Below the pieces are notes generated by a model, which was given only the letters and a program-made list of their open reading frames with translations, was not told where the DNA came from and made no database searches. DNA of 64,000 bases from CAIRDP01 sp037134895 (GTDB lineage Bacteria; Bacteroidota; Bacteroidia; Bacteroidales; FEN-979). Location: assembly GCA_037134895.1 (NCBI GenBank), contig JBAXLI010000013.1:11838-75837 (forward strand), read 5' to 3'. The position numbers were made by a program, and so were the translations under genes. Below are positions 1 through 7,071 of this stretch, one piece after another; the stretch's first letter is position 1; every line of letters begins with the position of its first letter.

Positions 1-438
1 GACACCAAAGCCGAGGTGAACCTTTATAATGCCATTGCCGGTAGCACATACAAGGAATCTCCACTCAGCATAAATTACATGAACGTTGGTTTTACTAAGA
101 ATTTCAGGATTAACAATACAATCGCACCTTTTATTGGCTTCAGTCTGGGCGCCTGCCTGATGGCTCCGAAAACAGATAACAGTTATGATTATTGGTTCTT
201 TGATTTCGGTATCAGCGGTGGTGCCAAAGTTTATTTCGGTAAACGTATTGGTTTACGACTACAGGCGCAGATGTTTGTTCCTATGCAGGCCGCTGGTTAT
301 ACTTTCTATTTCGGAACCAATGGTTACAATAATGGTGTTTCGGTTTATTCAACCATGGTTCAGTTCGGTTTTACAGGCGGCCTCATTTTCAGACTGGGCC
401 ATGTTCCCGACATGAACAGTCCAAGGGTAAATTATTAA
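1..438 (+). CDS. Outer-membrane beta-barrel protein, C-terminal part (5' end cut by window)
   Basis: The reading frame is open from base 1, so the gene starts outside the window and only the last 145 residues are present. A GTG at base 16 is probably internal. The sequence has alternating aromatic and small residues (for example GFSLGACLMAP, FGISGGAKVYFGKRIG and FGFTGGLIFRLG), as in membrane strands of a small porin-like barrel. A short tail follows after FRLGHVPD. It lies 37 bp before a DUF4136 lipoprotein and is followed by a second barrel gene in the same direction, so the three probably form one envelope operon. The ligand is unknown. The barrel fold is inferred from strand pattern only. 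Confidence 0.7.
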   Translation, partial: DTKAEVNLYNAIAGSTYKESPLSINYMNVGFTKNFRINNTIAPFIGFSLGACLMAPKTDNSYDYWFFDFGISGGAKVYFGKRIGLRLQAQMFVPMQAAGYTFYFGTNGYNNGVSVYSTMVQFGFTGGLIFRLGHVPDMNSPRVNY

Positions 439-475
439 ATTAATCACAATTAATTATAATCTAAACTCACAAATT

Positions 476-1084
476 ATGAAAGTTTTAAAACTATCATTTA
501 TCGCTTTGGGGATCTTTGCCATGGTTTCATGTTCAAAGTATCCCGATGCTTCCAGCCGTCTGCTTGAGGACCTGACCGTTGTCACTCAGTATGATACGAA
601 AGCTGATTTCGGGACCTACAAAACCTACAGTATTGCCCCCACTATCAAAAAAGTAACTGACAAAGACACCACCAACATCACGGGTTCCACAGCTACCGCA
701 ATCCTGCAACAAATCGAAGGGAATATGAATGCAAGGGGGTATGTCAAGGCCGCTTCAGGTGACACAGCCGACCTGGGAATCACAGTAACCTACTACGAGA
801 ATACCTATGTATACACGTATTATTACAATTATTGGGGGTATTATTATCCTTATTATCCTTACTACCCTTATTATCCAACAACCTATTATGCATCCTATAC
901 AGCAGGCCTGGCCATGATCGAGATGCAGGACCTGAAGAATTACAATCCTACTACTCAGAAACTATATATCAGGTGGACGGCATTTATCAGGGGACTTCTC
1001 ACCGGGACTCATTCAACAGGGGATATCACGAATGCAATTAACCAGGCATTTACTCAGACACCCGCTATAAAGACAAGCTTATAA
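476..1084 (+). CDS. DUF4136-type lipoprotein with Tyr/Pro-rich insert
   Basis: A 202-residue protein with a lipoprotein signal peptide; the lipobox reads AMVSC, with Cys19 as the acylation site. The region with DFGTYKTYSIAP (about 44-55) and the LQQIEGNMNARGYVKA block (about 77-92) match the general pattern of DUF4136, a Bacteroidota envelope lipoprotein family of unknown function. Residues about 106-138 are an unusual tyrosine-rich stretch with repeated YYP units, which replaces the more varied loop normally expected. It sits between two barrel genes with gaps of 37 and 22 bp. Membrane location is well supported. No molecular function is known. Confidence 0.8.
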   Translation: MKVLKLSFIALGIFAMVSCSKYPDASSRLLEDLTVVTQYDTKADFGTYKTYSIAPTIKKVTDKDTTNITGSTATAILQQIEGNMNARGYVKAASGDTADLGITVTYYENTYVYTYYYNYWGYYYPYYPYYPYYPTTYYASYTAGLAMIEMQDLKNYNPTTQKLYIRWTAFIRGLLTGTHSTGDITNAINQAFTQTPAIKTSL

Positions 1085-1106
1085 TTAATATTAAACTGTA
1101 CAAGCT

Positions 1107-1766
1107 ATGAAGAAAATATTTATAATGCTTATGATAGGCTTGCTTTTTGCAGCGGCTGTCAATGCACAGGAAGAAACCCAAAAATCATCTTTCGGATATA
1201 AACCATCATCATATTATTCCTTTGGCTGGAACACTCTCTGGAGTGTAGGTAATTTCAATAAATGGGTTGCCAACGGCAGTCCTGCCGGTTTTAACCTCGG
1301 CGGACGTTATTTCATTCCCGGCACTAACCTGGCAGCCGGTTTCAACATTCAGTGGCAAAACGTATGGCAGGAATATCCTGCCCAGACATATTATGGAAGT
1401 AATGGCCTTGCCATTACGGCGATGAACTACCGTTCAACCTGGATGGTACCCTTCCAGGCTGCTATCGATTATTATTTTATACCGTCCAAAATGATTTCCC
1501 CTTATATCAGTCTTGGTATAGGTGGAGATTACATGGAACATCACCTGCTTATCCAGGAATTTGACATTTATAAAAGCACCTGGGATTTCTCACTTACGCC
1601 TGAGATCGGAGCCCTCATTAAGTTCGGGGCTTTCAGCAACTGGGGTGCAAATGTCGCATTCAACTATAAATGGACAACCAACAAAATCGAGTTTTATAAT
1701 GGTAACTCATTAAAAAACCTGTCTATGATACAGCTCAGGGTTGGGCTGTGCTACATCCTCAGGTAA
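1107..1766 (+). CDS. Outer-membrane beta-barrel protein
   Basis: A 219-residue protein with a clear signal peptide (MKKIFIMLMIGLLFAAAVNAQ, cleaved after the AQ-type site common in Bacteroidota). The mature part has alternating beta strands rich in Trp, Tyr and Gly, such as SFGWNTLWSVG, GFNIQWQNVW and GANVAFNYKW. It ends in LRVGLCYILR, a typical terminal strand. Length and pattern fit an 8-10-stranded barrel of the OmpA/OprF-like 'outer membrane beta-barrel' class. It follows the DUF4136 lipoprotein by 22 bp and precedes a strong terminator, so it probably closes the envelope operon. Substrate or partner unknown. Confidence 0.75.
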   Translation: MKKIFIMLMIGLLFAAAVNAQEETQKSSFGYKPSSYYSFGWNTLWSVGNFNKWVANGSPAGFNLGGRYFIPGTNLAAGFNIQWQNVWQEYPAQTYYGSNGLAITAMNYRSTWMVPFQAAIDYYFIPSKMISPYISLGIGGDYMEHHLLIQEFDIYKSTWDFSLTPEIGALIKFGAFSNWGANVAFNYKWTTNKIEFYNGNSLKNLSMIQLRVGLCYILR

Positions 1767-1783
1767 GCTTTTTTTCCTGTTTA

Positions 1784-1824
1784 AAAAGCGCCTTCAGATT
1801 TTGCTTTTGAAGGCGCTTTTATTT
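1784..1824 (+). terminator. Rho-independent terminator after the envelope operon
   Basis: AAAGCGCCTTCA (from 1784) pairs with TGAAGGCGCTTT (ending 1819) around a short loop. The stem is followed by a T-rich run. It lies 18 bp after the stop of the preceding barrel gene. Confidence 0.85.
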
Positions 1825-1868
1825 TAATTTCGTTCCCTGCTACAAAGAACTTGTTTACAAAAAACCTC

Positions 1869-3797
1869 ATGAAGATCTTGCTGATCAGCCCCGGCACCTC
1901 TGAAGATATAGATGGAAAGATAACCCGGGAGATTCCCTACCTTTTCGCCAAAACCCTCTTTGCTCCGCATGCGGTTGCTGCCGTGGCAGCCCTCACACCC
2001 GATGGTTATGAAGTGGATATCCATGATGAATATGCCAGGGGGCCTGCCGATCCTGTGCTTCAAAAGAACGGGCATGACATTATCGGGATTTCCATTACAT
2101 CCAACCAGTTAAAAAGATCCCTTCACCTCGCAAGTGTCGCTAAAAAAAGTAATCCTAAGGCCCTGGTTGTCGTTGGTGGTATTGGTGTTGAACACCTGGT
2201 CACCAAAAATCCTGAAGATATAGATGTTGTCTTTCACGGTGAAGCAGAAGATACCTGGCCGGTATTTCTGGAGGACCTTAAAACAGGAAAATGGCTGCCT
2301 GTTTACAAGCATCATTCGAAACCGGATATGACTAAGACGCCTGCACCGCGATGGGACCTGATGAAAGAAGACCTTGCATCCTATACTGCAGCCCTGGTTC
2401 AGACAACCCGGGGATGCCCGTTTGATTGCAGCTTTTGCGATGTTATTTATACTTATGGGCGGAAACCAAGGAGTAAAACCATCCCCCAGGTGCTCGAAGA
2501 GGTCAGGAAATTGAATGATCTTGACACCCGTTTGATTTTTATTGCTGACGACAATTTTGCCGGTGATAAAAAATACACAAAAGCACTTCTGAAGGAACTC
2601 ATTGTGCTTAATAATTCCTTTGCCATTCCTATAGGTTATCTTACCCAGATCGATATTACCATTGCCACGGATGAAGAACTCCTTAAGATGCTGGCTGACT
2701 GCAACTTTCAGGCCGTGATGATAGGTATAGAATCTGTGAGTGAAGCCTCGCTTAAGGATCTTAACAAACAACAGAACCTTCGTATTTCGATATGCGAGGC
2801 AGTTCGCAAGATCCAGTCATACGGCATAGTCGTTCTGGCACATATGATCATCGGCGCTGATTCCGATGATAAAAATGTGTTTAAACTGACTGCGGATTTC
2901 ATTGCCGAGGCCAACATCGTACACCATCTTTGCCATCCGCTTGCTGCGCCTTACGGCACAAAAATGTGGTACGACCTTAAGCGTAAAGGCAGAATCATCT
3001 CCACTGAAAACGAGGAGATTAAGGACAAACTCGATATTGTCACCAACATTATCCCGAAACAATTAAGCCGTGTAGAGCTTTTTGAAGGGCTGGCTGATTA
3101 TTGGGAAGGGATATATGACCTGGAAAAGTTCAGGCAAAGGGCTTTATCTTTCATAAAGGATATAAAGTATAAGCCGAAGATCAAAACAGGAGGAATAGCA
3201 GCGCTCAGGGCACAATATAAAATGTTGTGGAGGGTTTTCACCTTCTTTATGTTTGATGCCGGGAAAGCACACCGAAAGACCTTTTTCTCAGTACTATTCG
3301 CTGCCGGACGAAAAGGAATGTACCTCCTGCCAAAGATCATATATATTTACAGCTGTTACCTTGTAGATTCAAAACGCTCTCTTCATGATGCTGGAGTGGC
3401 CCGCCAACATGCAAAATGGGAACGCGAAAATTCAGAAAAGATCCTTATCGATACGGCAGAAATTCCTGTTTCGGAAACGATTAGGGAAGAAGCTTCTCCC
3501 CTGTTTACTTTTGCCTACAATCATATCCGCAAACAGTTCTCAAAAAAAGAAGATGTGTATGCGGCTGTAATATCTGCCATGGTCGATTTTAATGACAGGT
3601 TTGGAAAAACCTTTATGCAATTCAACAAGGCAGAGGAAGACCATCTTTTGAATAGCTGCGACAGGGTTATGTCATCAATGGGGGTGACTGTTACCGACAC
3701 TTCCGCAGACCTTCCTCAAACCCCTCCTCCGGGATTCGTGCGTGAGATCCTCGATGCACTTGACAATGCGGTGCGATACAGGAATATGAACAATTAA
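1869..3797 (+). CDS. B12-binding domain radical SAM protein
   Basis: The ATG at 1869 is preferred over an upstream in-frame TTG at 1851 because it gives the usual domain start MKILLISPG. Residues about 1-140 look like a cobalamin-binding Rossmann domain of the class B radical SAM enzymes (IIGISITSNQ, ALVVVGGIGVEHL). The radical SAM core follows, with the cluster motif C183-x3-C187-x2-C190 in TTRGCPFDCSFCDV, then FIADDNFAGD and MIGIESVSE, as in the family. The last ~200 residues (about 430-642) are less conserved and hold several Arg/Lys-rich helices. Members act as methyltransferases, cyclases or unknown enzymes, so the substrate cannot be named. It stands alone between a terminator and a convergent gene. 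Confidence 0.85.
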   Translation: MKILLISPGTSEDIDGKITREIPYLFAKTLFAPHAVAAVAALTPDGYEVDIHDEYARGPADPVLQKNGHDIIGISITSNQLKRSLHLASVAKKSNPKALVVVGGIGVEHLVTKNPEDIDVVFHGEAEDTWPVFLEDLKTGKWLPVYKHHSKPDMTKTPAPRWDLMKEDLASYTAALVQTTRGCPFDCSFCDVIYTYGRKPRSKTIPQVLEEVRKLNDLDTRLIFIADDNFAGDKKYTKALLKELIVLNNSFAIPIGYLTQIDITIATDEELLKMLADCNFQAVMIGIESVSEASLKDLNKQQNLRISICEAVRKIQSYGIVVLAHMIIGADSDDKNVFKLTADFIAEANIVHHLCHPLAAPYGTKMWYDLKRKGRIISTENEEIKDKLDIVTNIIPKQLSRVELFEGLADYWEGIYDLEKFRQRALSFIKDIKYKPKIKTGGIAALRAQYKMLWRVFTFFMFDAGKAHRKTFFSVLFAAGRKGMYLLPKIIYIYSCYLVDSKRSLHDAGVARQHAKWERENSEKILIDTAEIPVSETIREEASPLFTFAYNHIRKQFSKKEDVYAAVISAMVDFNDRFGKTFMQFNKAEEDHLLNSCDRVMSSMGVTVTDTSADLPQTPPPGFVREILDALDNAVRYRNMNN

Positions 3798-3858
3798 CGT
3801 CCTCTTACCCGTGCCCGTCAAAGTTTAAAAATTAAAGCTGATTATAAGCAGTCAGGAT

Positions 3859-5340
3859 TTAAATTGGCATACCGAATCCGAAAAAGAAACCATTGGTCCC
3901 AATGGAGGTGAAGGCATATTCGAAACGGATAACCATGTCATAATAGGTGACAAAGTCAATGCCCAGCCCCCAACTCAACAGGAATCTATTGTTATAAGGG
4001 TTATCGGTGGTGAATTTGTTTACAACATATCCGGCATCCGCAAATGCGTTAAGATAAAAGGCGTACTGAAGAGCCTTGAATTTGTTCTTTTCCTGCCCTT
4101 CCTTCACTTTTTTTACATTTGGCTTAACAAGTTCATATTTGATGTTGTTCCTTGTGTAGTACATCTGGTCTCCCTTGAGAGTGTAAAGGTCATAACCACG
4201 TATGAAATTCTTTCCCTGGGTCATGTTCAGCTGATAATAGTACGGGGCGTCTTCTCCTGCAGAGTTTTCAGCCTTGAACATTTCGGCCACATACCATTTT
4301 CGCCCTATGGTTTGGTAAAAATGAAAATCTACACCATAATAAAACAGGTTCACGTCTTTGGAAAAGATGCCAAGACCAAGCTTATTCACGAAAACCTTAA
4401 GCATATTTCCTTTAAGCGGATAACTTTTCGAGTTTCTTGAATCATAATAGTAATCAGCATAAAGACTTACTGAAGTATTGGTATGCTGCTTTCCTGCCAG
4501 ATAGTTCGAATCCAGTTTATACATAGTATCGGATAAGGCAATATATTCACCTGTCAGCTGAACAGTTCCATAATGATATAGTCCGGGCCTGAGTGTGAGC
4601 TTTGCGGTAAGTTTTACTGTTTGCTGACTGTTCGGATAATAAAGCATCTGGCGCTTATTCTCAACCGAGGCATATTCGACCGTGTACATATTTGCATAGC
4701 CTGCCCCTAAGAGTAAGCCCATTTTCTTGCCATGGCCGATCCAGGGGATCTTGTACCCGGCCGTAATAGCCCAGGATTTACCTAACAGCACGATGATGGA
4801 TGTCTGATGATTAAGCCCGAAAAGATTATTATGGCTGAAGAAAAGACCCATGCTCAGGTCCGACCACTGTATGTCGCGCAGCCATTCGTTAAAATTTGGG
4901 GCATTCAGTTTCGCAATGGGGAACAGCCACCAGTAATGCCTCTCAGTCACATCGATGAGCAGGATGTATTCTTTATCGGTCACCTTTTTAAGGGACAGGT
5001 TCACAGTAAGAAAAAGCTTTGTATTTATCAGGTTTTCACGGCTGTAATTCATCCGCAGCCTTAATTCACTCGAATCTCCCGGGTAAAAATTCCTGTCGTT
5101 GAAGTTGCCGCCTTTACCCTGTTTAAAAGTAGCCAGTGAATCGTTCACCTTGAAATCAAGTTCCCTGATCAGGATCGGGGCCTTGGTGAGCTTGTTTCCT
5201 GTTATCTCAACTCCTGAGATTTTAATATACGGAGCGTTGAGTGTATCAGGGACATGGATGGCACCGTCCTTGTTCTGAGCCCGGATTTGCATGGTAATTC
5301 CAAGCAAACAAACAGTTAGTAAAGCAAAAATAAATTTCAT
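3859..5340 (-). CDS. BamA/TamA-like outer-membrane protein (POTRA plus barrel)
   Basis: A 493-residue protein with a signal peptide ending near MQIRAQ. It is followed by a single POTRA-like region (about 37-130; ISGVEITGNKLTKAPILIREL) and then a long beta-barrel of the surface antigen D15 family. FIRGYDLYTLKGD (about residue 370) fits the VRGF-like loop motif of BamA-type barrels, and the C-terminus GFFFGFGMPI is a typical last strand. BamA itself has five POTRA domains, so this is a short relative, possibly in lipid or protein export to the surface. It is transcribed convergently to the radical SAM gene. Its promoter at 5444-5476 carries a LuxR-type site just upstream. Confidence 0.8.
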   Translation of the reverse strand: MKFIFALLTVCLLGITMQIRAQNKDGAIHVPDTLNAPYIKISGVEITGNKLTKAPILIRELDFKVNDSLATFKQGKGGNFNDRNFYPGDSSELRLRMNYSRENLINTKLFLTVNLSLKKVTDKEYILLIDVTERHYWWLFPIAKLNAPNFNEWLRDIQWSDLSMGLFFSHNNLFGLNHQTSIIVLLGKSWAITAGYKIPWIGHGKKMGLLLGAGYANMYTVEYASVENKRQMLYYPNSQQTVKLTAKLTLRPGLYHYGTVQLTGEYIALSDTMYKLDSNYLAGKQHTNTSVSLYADYYYDSRNSKSYPLKGNMLKVFVNKLGLGIFSKDVNLFYYGVDFHFYQTIGRKWYVAEMFKAENSAGEDAPYYYQLNMTQGKNFIRGYDLYTLKGDQMYYTRNNIKYELVKPNVKKVKEGQEKNKFKALQYAFYLNAFADAGYVVNKFTTDNPYNNRFLLSWGLGIDFVTYYDMVIRFEYAFTSIGTNGFFFGFGMPI

Positions 5341-5443
5341 TTTTCCCTTTCAAATAAATCAGCCGGATCCGGCTTGACAAAAATAAATTCCCAACCTGGC
5401 ATTATGCCTTTTCCTTAAATCAGCGGGTCCTGAATTCACTCAA

Positions 5444-5501
5444 CAAATATATTTCATTAATCCTGCCAAATACAAATTATAGTATACCTACCAATGAGTA
5501 T
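5444..5501 (-). promoter_or_regulatory. Promoter of the BamA-like gene with upstream 7-2-7 inverted repeat
   Basis: On the minus strand TATATTTG (5444-5451) is a good Bacteroidota -7 box. TTTG (5473-5476) lies 21 bp upstream as the -33 element. Further upstream is ATACTCATTGGTAGGTAT (5484-5501), which matches the inverted repeat seen at five other promoters here. It is 10 bp further from the -7 box than in those, one turn of the helix. The rest of the 352-bp gap 5341-5692 shows no gene. Confidence 0.5.
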
Positions 5502-5692
5502 TTTTAAACGAAATTATCATACAGATGATTTGATTCATGCTTTTATACGCTAACTTTAAACTTTTAATCAACAACTTCATTATAAACAATAATCAAATAA
5601 TTCCTGTCCTGCTAATTCTTGCAGGCCATTTATGACTTTATAAGTATTCCGGATGACCGATTTGATAAAATAATAACCATAACTGATGAAGC

Positions 5693-6358
5693 ATGAAAAC
5701 TCTGATCAATTTAATCTTAATCATGGTATGCCTGGTCCCGGAATCTTTCAGCCAGGTTGATAAAACACAGATGAGCCTGGACGTATCAAAAAAGTACGCT
5801 CAAAACATCGGACTGCTGTCACAACTTACATGGAAAAGAAAGACCGAAGGGTATGTTGGTGGGAATCTTGCGACAATGTCAGTAAGCTCGGTTACTTTGG
5901 GCCCTGATGGCAAAATGCAGGCCATTGTGATCAGTCAGCAATCTTACACTGAAAAGAAACGCGGCATAAGGGGAGCTATACAGGCTGGTGTTGTTTCTGA
6001 CATCAATGCGTATGTAAAGTCTGCCGTTGAACTGGTAGGGAAATACATTTTCCTCAGCCAGGGCCAAATGGTTGACCTTTTTAATAAAGGTACTCTTTCA
6101 ATCCTGGGTAGCTCGCTTCAGGCCGAAGGGTTCAACCTCCTGGTCCAGGGCGACCATCTCAATTATAAGTTTGACCAGTCAACTCTCCTTTACCAATCTC
6201 AGGATATATCGACCGTGCTTGGAGGTGAAGCGGTGACCGCCAAGGTCCAGTATGAAACGTCGAACGGGGTGAACCGTGTGACTTCAGTGACGATAAACAT
6301 GGCAGGACCAAAAGTGACAATTAAATTAGTGAACTTTGAATGGGCCAAAAAAATATAA
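5693..6358 (+). CDS. Secreted protein of unknown function, paralogue 1
   Basis: A 221-residue protein with a signal peptide (MKTLINLILIMVCLVPESFSQ) and no lipobox, so probably periplasmic or surface exposed. It is a clear paralogue of the next gene. Both contain TWKRxxEG near residue 50, a GKYxFxSxGQMVDLFNKGTLS block in the middle, and a DHLxYxFDxxxLxYxxQxIST block after it. No known family, catalytic motif or metal site was recognised. The gap to the next gene is 28 bp, and the arylsulfatase lipoprotein follows 43 bp after that, so all three are likely co-transcribed. Confidence 0.75.
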   Translation: MKTLINLILIMVCLVPESFSQVDKTQMSLDVSKKYAQNIGLLSQLTWKRKTEGYVGGNLATMSVSSVTLGPDGKMQAIVISQQSYTEKKRGIRGAIQAGVVSDINAYVKSAVELVGKYIFLSQGQMVDLFNKGTLSILGSSLQAEGFNLLVQGDHLNYKFDQSTLLYQSQDISTVLGGEAVTAKVQYETSNGVNRVTSVTINMAGPKVTIKLVNFEWAKKI

Positions 6359-6386
6359 TCTGTAACCTAAATTAAATGATATACTT

Positions 6387-7028
6387 ATGAAAAAATTATT
6401 CTTATTATCCATTGCAGGCTTTGTTTGTTTATCAACCTATGCACAGTTAGACAAAACCAAGTTAAGCCTGGAAGTATCAAAAACCAATGATCATAATATT
6501 AAACTTCTTTCTTCTTACACCTGGAAAAGAACAATTGAAGGGTTCTCTGAAGGGAACCAGGTTGTTTCAATCCTCAGCTCCGTAACAATGGGGCCTGACG
6601 GGAAACCTGTAAACCAGATCATCGAGAAATCAGGAGCAGGCCAGAAAAAACCATCAAAAAAACAGGCGGAAGCTGCTGAATACATTAAAAATGCTGTAGA
6701 ACTTATTGGAAAATATGTTTTTATGTCAACAGGCCAGATGGTTGACTTGTTCAACAAAGGGACCTTATCGTTGCTGAATGATAATCTGAATGCCGAAGCA
6801 TTCAATTTTATCACTAAGGGTGACCATTTAAAATATTCTTTTGATAAAACTTCATTACAATACAAAGGCCAGGAGATTTCTACTATGCTCAACGGTGAGC
6901 CTGTTAAAGCAACGGTTACATTTAAGTTTGTGGATGATGTGAACACGGTGGACAAGGTTGTACTTGACCTCCCTGCAAAGAAAATCAAGGTCAACATGAC
7001 CAACACGGATTTTGCAAAGAAGCTCTGA
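6387..7028 (+). CDS. Secreted protein of unknown function, paralogue 2
   Basis: A 213-residue protein with a signal peptide ending at STYAQ. It is collinear with the preceding gene over its whole mature length; the block GQMVDLFNKGTLS is identical in both. It has more Lys in the middle (KKPSKKQAEAAEY) where paralogue 1 has a different insert. This points to a tandem duplication followed by divergence. The function is unknown. The position before a secreted arylsulfatase suggests a shared envelope role, for example binding of a sulfated compound, but nothing in the sequence proves it. Confidence 0.75.
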   Translation: MKKLFLLSIAGFVCLSTYAQLDKTKLSLEVSKTNDHNIKLLSSYTWKRTIEGFSEGNQVVSILSSVTMGPDGKPVNQIIEKSGAGQKKPSKKQAEAAEYIKNAVELIGKYVFMSTGQMVDLFNKGTLSLLNDNLNAEAFNFITKGDHLKYSFDKTSLQYKGQEISTMLNGEPVKATVTFKFVDDVNTVDKVVLDLPAKKIKVNMTNTDFAKKL

Positions 7029-7071
7029 TAACAGGATAACTCTGTAAAAAATTCAGTAAACAACACATGAT

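Noticed and set aside
2109..2771. 220-codon minus-strand open frame
   Set aside because: It lies fully within the radical SAM gene and its translation has no recognisable features.
1869..3797. Sulfatase maturase (anSME) for the nearby arylsulfatase
   Set aside because: The protein has an N-terminal cobalamin-binding domain and lacks the C-terminal Cys-rich SPASM pattern of anSME.
5484..5501. Regulon site for the plus-strand gene at 5693
   Set aside because: No TAnnTTTG box is found at a suitable distance on the plus strand; the minus-strand promoter fits instead.
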